Shown here: positions 8,076-15,423 of the stretch, one piece after another | Layout: each line of letters opens with the position of its first letter | Position numbering within the stretch: the stretch's first letter is position 1 | NCBI RefSeq assembly: GCF_900105415.1 | Contig: NZ_FNSM01000001.1 | Span: 5,357,501 to 5,421,500, forward strand | Origin: Streptomyces sp. TLI_105 | Lineage (GTDB): Bacteria > Actinomycetota > Actinomycetes > Streptomycetales > Streptomycetaceae | DNA: 64,000 nt | Direction: 5' to 3' | Notes under the pieces: model-generated | The model's database searches: none | Told to the model about the DNA's origin: nothing | What the model saw: the letters and a program-made list of their open reading frames with translations, nothing else | Program-made: the position numbers and the translations under genes

Positions 8076-8260
8076 GCGGCGCCACCGGTCAGGCGGGCGG
8101 TGCGGAGGGCGGGGACGGTGTGGCCGAGGCCCCGGCAGGTGGGGCAGTTCACGCGGATCGTGTCCCGGGCGCCGTCGCTGGTCCGGAGACCGGTGGTGAT
8201 GGTGGCGGTGGCGAAGCCGTCGCAGTCGCGGCAGACGCGCGGGGTGGTCTGGGGCATCAT
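8072..8260 (-). CDS. Small zinc-finger protein (two C-x-x-C pairs)
   Basis: A 62-aa protein with C-R-D-C-D-G-F and C-P-T-C-R-G-L-G-H, spaced like one DnaJ-type zinc centre. Proteins of this size are found in AICEs between the GGDEF or Spd genes and rep. They are presumed nucleic-acid or protein adaptors, but no function is proven. The start ATG-ATG is preceded by AAAGGGACAG. The 3' end overlaps the methyltransferase start by 4 bp. Confidence 0.7.
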   Translation of the reverse strand: MMPQTTPRVCRDCDGFATATITTGLRTSDGARDTIRVNCPTCRGLGHTVPALRTARLTGGAA

Positions 8261-8353
8261 GGGCTGTCCCTTTCGGGTCCGGTGGATCTGGAAGGGGGTT
8301 GAAGGCGCCCGGGGCGGCGGAAGTTTGGCGACCGAGGCCGTCCCGGGGGCCGC

Positions 8354-8911
8354 TCAGTGTGTGTTGCGCCTGCCGTGGCCCTTGGCCGCGTACATCGCCG
8401 CGTCGGCGGCCGAGAGCGCGTCGGTGAGGGTCGGAACCGGCAGCTGGTCGCGGTGGCAGTGCCCGACCGAGGCCGAGACCGGCAGAACGTGTCCGTCGTG
8501 GGTGACCGGGCTGTCCAGGGCGGACCAGAGGGCGAAGAGGCCGGCGGTGCGGTCGGGGTCGGTGACGACGGCGGCGAACTCGTCTCCGCCGAGGCGGGCG
8601 GCGATGCCGTGGCGTCCGCACCAGGCGGTGAGCCGGTCGGCGGTGGCGGTGAGGACCGCGTCTCCGGCGGCGTGGCCGTGGGTGTCGTTGACGGCCTTGA
8701 AGTCGTCCAGGTCGACCAGGAGCACGAGGGCGTTCGGGTGCTTGGCGATGAGGCGTTCGGCGCGGGCGGTCCAACCGGCGCGGGTGTGCAGGCCGGTCAG
8801 CGGGTCGCGGCGGGCGGTCGCCAGACGGCGCCAGAGCAGTCCGCCGTGCAGGGCCCAGCCCAGGGCCGGTAACCCGGCGGTCGCGAGCGTGTACGTGTCC
8901 ACGGGGGTCAC
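8354..8911 (-). CDS. GGDEF-domain protein (putative diguanylate cyclase) carried by the AICE
   Basis: A 185-aa protein with one N-terminal hydrophobic helix (about 8-27) followed directly by a GGDEF domain. The entry motif D-P-L-T-G-L-H-T-R-A-G is at 36-46, the metal-binding D-L-D-D-F-K near 67-72, and an intact G-G-D-E-F active site at 108-112. No RxxD product-inhibition site precedes it (residues 99-102 read G-R-H-G). No sensor domain is visible. The GTG start overlaps the upstream gene (GTGA). In Streptomyces c-di-GMP acts through BldD to hold back development, so a mobile cyclase could affect host differentiation or timing of transfer. That role is inference. Confidence 0.85.
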   Translation of the reverse strand: MTPVDTYTLATAGLPALGWALHGGLLWRRLATARRDPLTGLHTRAGWTARAERLIAKHPNALVLLVDLDDFKAVNDTHGHAAGDAVLTATADRLTAWCGRHGIAARLGGDEFAAVVTDPDRTAGLFALWSALDSPVTHDGHVLPVSASVGHCHRDQLPVPTLTDALSAADAAMYAAKGHGRRNTH

Positions 8912-9240
8912 CGGCCCTTCTGCATGTCACGGACCAGCAGCCGCAGCACGACCGCGACCACGGCGACGGACGCGCCGGTGATGGCGACCGCGAGCAGCAT
9001 GGAGACGAGGACCGTGCCGACGATCAGGACGAGTCCGGCGCCGCCGGCGACGAGGGTGACGAGGCCGGTCGGGGTGAGGCGGACGGCGGGGACCTGGAGG
9101 CGGGGCGTGGCCGGGACGGGCGCCGGGGTGTGGTCGTGGTGGCAGGACGCCGGCTCGATGTTGGTCGCGGTGGTCGGCTGGACGAGCGGGGTGACGATGC
9201 CGGTCGGGAGCGGGTTGACCGGGATGCGGGGGCGGAGCAT
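8908..9240 (-). CDS. Small membrane protein of the spread/transfer cluster (Spd-like)
   Basis: A 110-aa protein with an N-terminal His/Pro-rich cytoplasmic part (C-H-H-D-H) and two adjacent C-terminal transmembrane helices (L-V-T-L-V-A-G-G-A-G-L-V-L and the following Val/Leu-rich stretch), ending R-D-M-Q-K-G-R. Small multi-helix membrane proteins of this kind (Spd proteins) act in intramycelial plasmid spreading in Streptomyces. Assignment rests on position and topology. ATG start at 9240; the 3' end overlaps the GGDEF gene by 4 bp. Confidence 0.7.
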   Translation of the reverse strand: MLRPRIPVNPLPTGIVTPLVQPTTATNIEPASCHHDHTPAPVPATPRLQVPAVRLTPTGLVTLVAGGAGLVLIVGTVLVSMLLAVAITGASVAVVAVVLRLLVRDMQKGR

Positions 9241-9251
9241 GGCGGTTCTCC

Positions 9252-9410
9252 CTACTTGTTGATCGTGGTGTCGATGAGCGGGGCGAGGATGCTGTCGGCG
9301 AGGAGGTAGCCGCCGAGGAGGATCACGGCGACGAGCCACCAGGGCGGGCGGATGAGCTTGATGCCGAGGCCGCCGACGACGATCAGGGCGAGCCAGAGCG
9401 GGACGTCCAT
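9252..9410 (-). CDS. 52-aa double-helix membrane peptide (Spd-like)
   Basis: Starts M-D-V-P-L-W-L-A-L and contains two hydrophobic helices around an I-R-P-P-W-W turn, ending T-T-I-N-K-TAG. Gene order (between a Spd-like protein and a zinc-finger transfer protein), strand and 11-bp spacing support a real gene. Peptides with the same R-P-P-W-W turn are typical of Streptomyces AICE transfer operons (recalled, not searched). Confidence 0.65.
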   Translation of the reverse strand: MDVPLWLALIVVGGLGIKLIRPPWWLVAVILLGGYLLADSILAPLIDTTINK

Positions 9411-9430
9411 GACGCGGTTCTCCTTCGAGG

Positions 9431-9622
9431 TCAGCGGGGCTTACAGCGGTGCGTTCGGGCGGCGAGCTGGGCGGCCGAGGAGCTGGAGTACTCGGCGGAC
9501 CAGCCGCAGTCGTCGGCCGTGCAGACGGCGGCGTACTTGATGCGGCCGTGGCGGTCGCGGTGGGTGCCGATCTGCACCGGACCGATCCGCATCACGGAGT
9601 GGAAGTGGTCGCGGGCGGGCAT
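9431..9622 (-). CDS. Small zinc-finger mobile-element transfer protein
   Basis: A 63-aa basic protein with I-G-P-V-Q-I-G-T-H-R-D-R-H-G-R and a C-x4-C...H-x-C finger (C34, C39, H59, C61). It belongs to the short proteins often annotated as mobile element transfer protein in Streptomyces integrative elements. The precise role is unknown; the finger suggests DNA or protein binding during transfer. Preceded by GAAAGGAG and lying 12 bp from the next gene upstream. Confidence 0.7.
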   Translation of the reverse strand: MPARDHFHSVMRIGPVQIGTHRDRHGRIKYAAVCTADDCGWSAEYSSSSAAQLAARTHRCKPR

Positions 9623-9634
9623 CGTGCTCTCCTT

Positions 9635-10342
9635 TCAGGCGAGTTGGGCGGCGATGGCGTGGGCCATCGGGTGCGGGACGCCGAGGCGGGCGCGCAGGGT
9701 GTCGGCGTCGATCGGGTAGCCGGTGCGGGCGCGGTAGTCGTCGGCGACCTTGCGTGCGTGAGCGACGAGCGCCGGCGGTACGGGCACGGGGGCGGGCTCC
9801 GGGGCCGGTGCGGGCTCTGTGACCGGCTCCGGCTCGGGGGAGGGCAGGGCCGGTGCGGGGGCGATCTCCGGCTCCGGCTCGGTCATGTCGTCCCGCTCGA
9901 TGACCGCTTCCACGGCCACGGGCTCCTCGGTGTCCCTACTGGGTTCGTCAGGCTCGGCGACCTCCGGGTGCCCGGGGGAGTGGACGAGGAGGGTGCCGCC
10001 GAGAAAGGCGAGGGCGGGCCATCCGGCGACGAGGATGCGCAGCCAGTCGGGCACGTCGGTGAGGTCGAGGAGCCCGGCGGTGGCGACGTTCGCACCGAGC
10101 GACGCGGCCAGGGCGACCATGAACCAGGTCCAGGCCGACCGACCCGAGGTACCGGCGGCCCGGAGGCTCCGAAGACGGTGCCAGGCGGCGACGAGGAGGA
10201 GATCGACGGAGACGGGGTAGGCCCACGCCTTCCATCCGGTCTGGCCGGCCGCTTCGGCGAGGTCGTGCAGGTGGGCGAAGGACAGGGCACCGGCGATCAC
10301 GGCCTGCACGAGGACGGCGTCCGGCCGGAGCGTGGGGCGCAT
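9635..10342 (-). CDS. DUF2637-type membrane protein (SpdB-like)
   Basis: A 235-aa protein. The N-terminal half has four transmembrane helices with A-G-A-L-S-F-A-H-L and W-A-Y-P-V-S-V-D-L-L-L, features of the DUF2637/SpdB family of Streptomyces conjugative elements. The middle is an acidic Pro/Glu-rich linker (about 130-180). The C-terminal 45 residues (V-A-D-D-Y-R-A-R-T-G-Y-P onward) look like a small helical DNA-binding module. Such proteins are linked to spread of the element through septal cross-walls. ATG at 10342 preceded by AAGGAGG. Confidence 0.8.
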   Translation of the reverse strand: MRPTLRPDAVLVQAVIAGALSFAHLHDLAEAAGQTGWKAWAYPVSVDLLLVAAWHRLRSLRAAGTSGRSAWTWFMVALAASLGANVATAGLLDLTDVPDWLRILVAGWPALAFLGGTLLVHSPGHPEVAEPDEPSRDTEEPVAVEAVIERDDMTEPEPEIAPAPALPSPEPEPVTEPAPAPEPAPVPVPPALVAHARKVADDYRARTGYPIDADTLRARLGVPHPMAHAIAAQLA

Positions 10343-10370
10343 CGCGGTCCTCCTTCCTTGATCGACGGGG

Positions 10371-10547
10371 TCAGGTGGTGGCTTCACCGGTGCCGAAGCA
10401 GGACAGGCACAGGGCGGCCTGCTGGTGGTCGGTGTCGCGGAGCTTGCGGGAGCCGACGCGTACGGTCTCGGCGGTCTCACCGGCGCCGGTGCAGTCGGGG
10501 CACTTCTTCGGCGCGGTCTTCCGGGCGGTGGTCTTGCGAGCGGCCAT
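10371..10547 (-). CDS. 58-aa zinc-ribbon protein
   Basis: Starts M-A-A-R-K-T-T-A-R-K and carries two C-x-x-C-x-G-x-G-like knuckles: C-P-D-C-T-G-A-G and C-L-S-C-F-G-T-G. This resembles the DnaJ cysteine-rich fold and the 62-aa protein at 8072-8260. The Lys/Arg-rich N-terminus suggests nucleic-acid binding. GGAGG lies 6 bp before the ATG. Located between the translocase and the DUF2637 gene on the same strand. Confidence 0.65.
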   Translation of the reverse strand: MAARKTTARKTAPKKCPDCTGAGETAETVRVGSRKLRDTDHQQAALCLSCFGTGEATT

Positions 10548-10632
10548 CGGGGCGCCTCCTTTCCGGTTTCAGGCATGGGAGGGGTAGGGACCTGGCGTGA
10601 GACGGTCACGCCAGCCGTAGGGCGGGGGTGGG

Positions 10633-11988
10633 TCAGGCGGTCGCGGGAGCCGTCGCGATGACGGGTGCCGGGGTCTTCGCCAGGGGCGGCAGGACGGGCC
10701 GGAAGGCGTCCAGCGCGGGGATCTCCGGGGTGCGGTGAGCCTGGGCGCTGCAGAGGTTCACGGCCCGCCGCAGGGTGAGATGCGGGGTGCGGATGCGGAC
10801 CCAGCCGCCGGAGGAGTCGCCGACGACGGCGGTGCCGGGCCGGTCGGTGGGGATCTGGATGGTGGCGAGCACGGCGTCCGGGGAGATGTCCCCGAAGGCC
10901 ATGTTGGCGGAGGTCTCGTCGTTGACGCGGTGGGCGGTTCGGCCGGTGAGCTGGGCCCGGAGCATGGTGATGCCCTTGCCGAGCTCGGAGCCGAAGCGCT
11001 GCCCGCAGATCTCCAGGTAGATGCCGGCGGCGCGGCCGAGCTGGGAGAGCCGGACAAGGGAGGTGATGATCCGATCCCGCCGCTTCTCCTCCTCCTTCGT
11101 GGCGAAGAGGGCGAGTTCGGCGACCTCGTCGACGAGCAGGACGATCGGGGTCGGCCGCAGGTGGTCGGGGAGGTCCCAGATGTCGGCGGTGATCTCCGCG
11201 TCCGGGATGTCCGCGCTCAGCCGCTGCTCGTGCCGGATGAGCTGGTAGACGTCCTCCATGTGCCCCACGAGGGCGTCGAGGAGGTCGGCGGCGGTGTCGG
11301 GATTGTCGGCCAGGGCCGTGAACCGGCGGGCGAGCGGGGCGAGTTCCACGCCCTGCTTGCAGTCGATCCCGACGAGGGCCACATCGAGCGCGGCGAGGCC
11401 GGCGACGAGGTTGCGCTGATAGACGGACTTGCCCGACTGGGTGGCGCCGACGTTCAGGGCGTGCGGGATCTGCCGGTAGTCGCGGTAGTAGACCTCTCCG
11501 TCCTCCCGCAGGGCGACCGGCACCCGCATCGCCCCGCCACCGGGCAGGGCGGGCATCTGCACGCGCTTGAGGACGTCGTAGCCGGTCATCCGCAGCTCAA
11601 CGACACTGGAGCGGATCTCCCGGGTGGTGACGTTCCGCATGACGAACGAGTGCCGCAGCCGGTCCGAGGCCGCCGAGAAGTCGAACGCGTCCTGACCCGG
11701 GCGGAGCTTCACCCGAAGCACCAGACCCGTCCGCGTCGGCCGCAGCCGCAGAATCCGAGGAGCCCGGGAGTCCGGGATCGGCCGGCCGGTGAGCCGGGCC
11801 AGGGCGAGGCGCCAGCGCGAGGGCGGGACGGTCAGCCCGCACGCGTCCATGACGGAGGAGTACCGGAGCAGGACCCGCACGAGCGCGAGACCGATACCGA
11901 AGGTCATCCAGTACCAGGCCGGACGCTGCCACCGCAGCAACAGCGCGACCGCGGCGACCAGCGCGAGGGCGACCGTTAAGGCGGTCAT
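10633..11988 (-). CDS. traSA: TraB-type FtsK/SpoIIIE DNA translocase (main transfer protein)
   Basis: A 451-aa membrane-anchored motor. Two hydrophobic segments occupy residues 1-42. The motor domain shows Walker A G-A-T-Q-S-G-K-S (about 187), Walker B I-V-L-L-V-D-E (about 288) and C-terminal I-C-G-Q-R-F and A-Q-L-T-G-R-T-A segments. TraB proteins of Streptomyces form hexameric channels that move double-stranded DNA between mycelial compartments and need only a short cis sequence (clt). ATG start, 2 bp after the SCO3933-like gene, so both share a transcript driven from the 12.4-kb control region. Confidence 0.93.
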   Translation of the reverse strand: MTALTVALALVAAVALLLRWQRPAWYWMTFGIGLALVRVLLRYSSVMDACGLTVPPSRWRLALARLTGRPIPDSRAPRILRLRPTRTGLVLRVKLRPGQDAFDFSAASDRLRHSFVMRNVTTREIRSSVVELRMTGYDVLKRVQMPALPGGGAMRVPVALREDGEVYYRDYRQIPHALNVGATQSGKSVYQRNLVAGLAALDVALVGIDCKQGVELAPLARRFTALADNPDTAADLLDALVGHMEDVYQLIRHEQRLSADIPDAEITADIWDLPDHLRPTPIVLLVDEVAELALFATKEEEKRRDRIITSLVRLSQLGRAAGIYLEICGQRFGSELGKGITMLRAQLTGRTAHRVNDETSANMAFGDISPDAVLATIQIPTDRPGTAVVGDSSGGWVRIRTPHLTLRRAVNLCSAQAHRTPEIPALDAFRPVLPPLAKTPAPVIATAPATA

Positions 11989-11990
11989 CG

Positions 11991-12335
11991 TCAGGCCGCC
12001 TTCGGGGCGGCGAGCGAGGTGACGGCCACGGCGCGGAAGCTGATGCCGTGGCGCTTCTGGCCGTTGAACTCGTTCTCCCAGGGCCGGGCGACGACGCCGG
12101 TCAGGGCGACCGGGGTGCCCATGGCCAGCTCGCCGGAGATGCCGGTCTCGGGGACGGTCAGGTTGAGGATCTCGGCGTTGCCGTCCATGACGAACATGAC
12201 GTCGATCGTCATCAGCGTCGCGCCGGTCTCGCGGTCGGTGGCAACCTCACCGGTCTGCCGGTTCGCGATCTTCGGAGCCGGGGGCTGGGCCACCATCACC
12301 ATCGCGGCGGACGTGTCGACGGGGATCTGACGCAT
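11991..12335 (-). CDS. SCO3933-family regulatory protein
   Basis: A 114-aa protein beginning M-R-Q-I-P-V-D-T-S. It contains a K-I-A-N-R-Q-T-G-E-V-A-T-D segment followed by beta-rich sequence ending F-R-A-V-A-V-T-S. This family occurs just upstream of traB in many Streptomyces AICEs and may be an OB-like accessory or regulator; its biochemical role is not established. It is the first gene of the minus-strand backbone operon, with GGGAG 7 bp before the ATG. Its promoter should lie in the palindrome-rich 12336-12500 region. Confidence 0.75.
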   Translation of the reverse strand: MRQIPVDTSAAMVMVAQPPAPKIANRQTGEVATDRETGATLMTIDVMFVMDGNAEILNLTVPETGISGELAMGTPVALTGVVARPWENEFNGQKRHGISFRAVAVTSLAAPKAA

Positions 12336-12449
12336 GATGGAACTCCCTTTCGGAGGGGTGGGAGCGGCGTACTTGCTTGGCGGTAGGGCGCCGCTCCTGT
12401 GCGTTGTTATCGGGCCCAGTGGATGGTCCATGGGCACTTACGCCCTCAA

Positions 12450-12489
12450 CTGGTGCGCACCAGTAGGTTGCATCTGGTGCGCACCAGAT
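12450..12489. promoter_or_regulatory. Twin perfect palindromes (operator pair) in the AICE control region
   Basis: Two palindromes share the core TGGTGCGCACCA: CTGGTGCGCACCAG at 12450-12463 and ATCTGGTGCGCACCAGAT at 12472-12489. Their centres are 24 bp apart. A minus-strand TTGACA hexamer (12494-12489) abuts the second palindrome, so a bound repressor would cover the promoter of the tra-rep-int operon. No convincing -10 at standard spacing was found. The cognate protein is unknown; the GntR-Nudix fusion and the XRE-type protein are the candidates. Confidence 0.7.
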
Positions 12490-12578
12490 GTCAAGTGGTT
12501 CGGTCGGAGAGACTTCTCAATCCACTTGTCTGGCTTGCCTCTAGAGAACCGCGTGCCTCAACGGCCTGGTAGTCAACA

Positions 12579-12605
12579 GGGGTTAACACCTGTCCGGTTA
12601 ACCCC
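12579..12605. promoter_or_regulatory. Inverted repeat GGGGTTAAC-N9-GTTAACCCC upstream of the XRE-type gene
   Basis: Perfect 9-bp arms separated by 9 bp, centred about 80 bp before the GTG at 12673. Sequence and spacing differ from the twin palindromes at 12450-12489, so a second DNA-binding protein is likely. Autoregulation by the adjacent HTH protein is the simplest reading. Confidence 0.6.
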
Positions 12606-12672
12606 TCACGACCTGCGGCAACGTGGGGCATGCTGGCGTTACAGATCGGGCTTCACATGCAGGGCGGCGCAC

Positions 12673-13809
12673 GTGACGAATGGACTGCGGGCAGCAAGGA
12701 ACGCGCGACAGTGGTCGCAAGAGCGTCTGGTTCACGAGATCAAGCAGCACGCGAAGCAGCACGTGCTCACCGTTGCCTCAGACGCCAGCCTCCGCGTCTA
12801 CGTGTCTGAGTGGGAGAACGGCCGGCGGTCCATATCGGAGCGATACGCCAAGATTCTTCGGGTTCTGCTTGGGGTAACTGATGACGAGTTGCAGGGCAGG
12901 ACCGCTGGCGTCGTCGCCCCCTCCGTTGAGGCGAACGGCTATGACGAACTCGTGAGCCGTATCGACGCAGCTCGGAACGTGAGCCTCACCATGGTCAACA
13001 CGTTCATGGACCAGACGGAACTGTTGCGGACCATGGACCGGCAGATGGGGGCTGCAAGTCTCATCGACCAGATGACAGGACACCTAGCGACCCTTGAGGA
13101 TGCCCTGACGTTTGCTGTACTGCCGGAGACGAGGCGTCCAGTGGCTCGCGCGCTGGCTGGAGCCGCAACCCTGGCCGCATGGCAGGCCCTCGATGTCGGA
13201 GCTATTGAGCGGGCATGGCGTCACTACGAGTTGGGGAAGCACGCCGCCAAGGAAGCCGACGAGCCGATGTATCTCGCTCACGCGATGGCTGAGCAGGCGT
13301 ACGTGCTCTGTGATGCCGGTCGGCCGGAGACGGCAGTCGAGCTGATCCGAAACGCTCAGCGTGCTGGCGGCGCGGCGATGTCGCCGAGGCTCACAGCATG
13401 GCTCTACGCGGCGGAAGCCGAGATCTGTGCCAAGGCGGGGCTGCCCGACGACTGCCATCGAGCACTGGACAGGGCGATGCGGCACCTCCCGCAAGGCGAG
13501 GAGGCGCGTGACCCGGACATGCTCAGCATCTTCCTCAACCACGGACATCTGACACGGTGGCGAGGCAACGCACTAGCTCTGATCGGCGACGACGAAGCGG
13601 TACAGAGTCTCTACGAGGCTCTCGACGCCATCGATCCGACGTTTATACGAGCGTCGGCAGGTCTCCGATCCGATCTTGCTCAAGCCCACCTGGCACGCGG
13701 CGAGTATGACCAGGCTCTCGATCAGCTCCGCCAGGCTCGCCTGCTTGCGAATCGCACTGGGTCGGTACGCCAACGCCGGCGAATCGAGCAGCTTACGCAG
13801 CGCCTGTAG
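12673..13809 (+). CDS. XRE-family HTH protein with TPR-like C-terminal domain
   Basis: A 378-aa protein. Residues 1-75 form an XRE-like helix-turn-helix (L-R-A-A-R-N-A-R-Q-W-S-Q-E-R-L, then Y-V-S-E-W-E-N-G-R-R-S-I-S). The remainder is all-helical with TPR-like repeats rich in Ala/Leu (about 150-378). This is the layout of Streptomyces regulators that bind a peptide or partner through TPRs. The GTG start is chosen because it opens the HTH directly; upstream in-frame codons run through the operator region. It is divergent from the tra operon and convergent with the GntR-Nudix gene, overlapping it by 17 bp. Likely decides between quiescence and transfer. Confidence 0.8.
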   Translation: MTNGLRAARNARQWSQERLVHEIKQHAKQHVLTVASDASLRVYVSEWENGRRSISERYAKILRVLLGVTDDELQGRTAGVVAPSVEANGYDELVSRIDAARNVSLTMVNTFMDQTELLRTMDRQMGAASLIDQMTGHLATLEDALTFAVLPETRRPVARALAGAATLAAWQALDVGAIERAWRHYELGKHAAKEADEPMYLAHAMAEQAYVLCDAGRPETAVELIRNAQRAGGAAMSPRLTAWLYAAEAEICAKAGLPDDCHRALDRAMRHLPQGEEARDPDMLSIFLNHGHLTRWRGNALALIGDDEAVQSLYEALDAIDPTFIRASAGLRSDLAQAHLARGEYDQALDQLRQARLLANRTGSVRQRRRIEQLTQRL

Positions 13810-14587
13810 CAGACTTCTTCGCCGCGCGGGACGCCAGCACGTGAAGGAGCGCGACGAGCGTTCCTGACCCCATCAGTTCCCCGCGGGCCATCAGCTCAGG
13901 GATGTCTGCGAGCGGCACCCAAGCGACATGGCCGGCTTCTTCGAGGTCGGTCGGTTCGCCCACGAGCGTCGCGCCATTGCCCACGAAGATCTCGTGCGGG
14001 GAGTCGACCATGCCCACCATGGGCTGGTACGTCACGACGTGCTCAAGCCCATCCGGCCGCCAGCCAGTCTCTTCCTCTACCTCGCGGAGTGCCGTCGCGG
14101 AGGGGGACTCTCCCGCGTCCACGATTCCACCGGGAAGCTCCCAGCCGAACGACTTCGGGACGAAGCGGTACCGCCAGAGCATGAGGACGCGATCTTGGTC
14201 GTCGATGACGGCAGCAATCGCGACGTGCTGAAGCCGAACGACGTGATGCTCGAACCGCTCAACGCCGGGAGGCTCTACATCGACGAGTTCGAGCTTCACC
14301 CACTGGTTGTCGTAGAGGGTGCGCTCACCGTGGATCTGCCACGGCTCAAGATCCGTCGGTGCTTGGACGCTTACGGTGCGGTTCGGCACGCGGTACGAGC
14401 TGCGATCGTGAACCTCGATGACACCCTCGGAGACGAGCTTGGCTAGGACCTGCCGCAGCTGCGTTCGTCCGATCTCCAACTCCTGGGCCAGCGTGCGCTC
14501 AGAAGGGATCTTGGCCCCCGGGGGGTACTTGCCCGTCTCGATCCACTCGCAGATCGTGCGGTACACCCGCTCCGACTTGGGTCCCAT
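13793..14587 (-). CDS. GntR-Nudix fusion protein (KorSA-like repressor joined to a Pif-like Nudix domain)
   Basis: A 264-aa protein with two clear domains. Residues 1-70 are a GntR winged helix (V-Y-R-T-I-C-E-W-I-E-T-G-K-Y-P-P-G, I-P-S-E-R-T-L-A, R-x-x-L-R-Q-V-L-A-K-L). Residues about 85-250 are a Nudix hydrolase with a complete box at 154-176, G-x5-E-x7-R-E-V-x-E-E-x-G-W. In pSAM2 the GntR repressor KorSA and the Nudix-family interference protein Pif are separate; here both functions sit on one chain. A palindrome 27 bp upstream suggests autoregulation. It probably represses transfer and may give transfer immunity; the enzyme substrate cannot be read from sequence. Confidence 0.88.
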   Translation of the reverse strand: MGPKSERVYRTICEWIETGKYPPGAKIPSERTLAQELEIGRTQLRQVLAKLVSEGVIEVHDRSSYRVPNRTVSVQAPTDLEPWQIHGERTLYDNQWVKLELVDVEPPGVERFEHHVVRLQHVAIAAVIDDQDRVLMLWRYRFVPKSFGWELPGGIVDAGESPSATALREVEEETGWRPDGLEHVVTYQPMVGMVDSPHEIFVGNGATLVGEPTDLEEAGHVAWVPLADIPELMARGELMGSGTLVALLHVLASRAAKKSATGAA

Positions 14588-14613
14588 CCTTTAAGCACGC
14601 CTCCTTGTGTCTG

Positions 14614-14631
14614 TTGTGCCGACCGGCACAA
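14614..14631. promoter_or_regulatory. Operator-like palindrome of the GntR-Nudix gene
   Basis: TTGTGCCGACCGGCACAA, two 8-bp arms around AC, ending 27 bp before the ATG at 14587. Size and placement fit a GntR autoregulatory site. Its TTGTGC half-site shares KGTGC with the palindromes at 12450-12489 but the spacing differs. Confidence 0.65.
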
Positions 14632-14946
14632 GCCTAGTGGGGCACTCAGTCACAGGGACAGGGGAACAGGTGCGGTGAGAGTTTCTCTACTTCATCAAGG
14701 CACCCGCCGCGCACGGCGCGGCGCGCGCGGCCCGTCGCCCGGGCCTGCGCTCCTGTCTGCGCCCCGCTCCAGCCCGGCCGCCGGCCGCACGCCTGACGGC
14801 TCGGGTTGATGGGTGACGAACCACGATGCGGCCAAGACGGGTACACGGGTGCGGCTCAAGACGATGCCTCCGGCGGGGGCGCTCAGGCTCCGGGATGGCG
14901 GGGGCTCCGTGAGCGGGTGCCGGCCGGTGGGGGGTGGCGGTGGGGA

Positions 14947-15096
14947 ACTCCCATCCCGTCTGCCGTCGACCCAGGCAGAGCCGAGCAGACACGGCACCGG
15001 GCGTCCAGGTCGTTCGTACAGTGGCGCGCTCCACCTGGACGCCCGGCACCGCGCCTGCTCCACGGTGTGTGGGCCGACGGCAGACGGGATGGGAGT
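14947..15096. repeat. Large (about 65-bp arms) inverted repeat in a 780-bp gene-free stretch
   Basis: The left arm begins ACTCCCATCCCGTCTGCCGT and the right arm ends with its exact complement. The first 22 bp pair perfectly, the middle imperfectly, and a second block (GCCGGGCGTCCAGGT against CCGGGCGTCCAGGT) pairs almost perfectly near the apex, with a loop of about 20 nt. The whole could fold into a 150-nt hairpin. It sits between the regulator and the cargo genes of a rolling-circle element, so a single-strand origin or the clt transfer site are the candidates. The rest of 14640-15423 shows no supportable gene. Confidence 0.7.
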
Positions 15097-15423
15097 GAGG
15101 GGGAACCGCTGCAAGGTGGGCTGGAAAGGCTTTGCTATAGCCGCGCGGTCGACTCCACGGCTACAGCCTCTACACGCTTGATCACGCCGGCTGGCCGCTA
15201 GCAAGAATGCGTTACGCGCCGTCCAAGATGTAGATCCCGCACCTCTGTGGAAGCCTGAAAGTGTATGGCCTCGCCGTTGAAGTGTGCATCGGCGGTATGG
15301 CCAATGGGCTGGTGGTGCACAATTCGGTTCGTCGCCCTCCCTGCTGGCAAGCAGTGCAGAGGTGGCTGATCGTTCCTCATCAGCTTCATTAACCGACACG
15401 AGGTTTGGGTCGGTGAGGACAAG

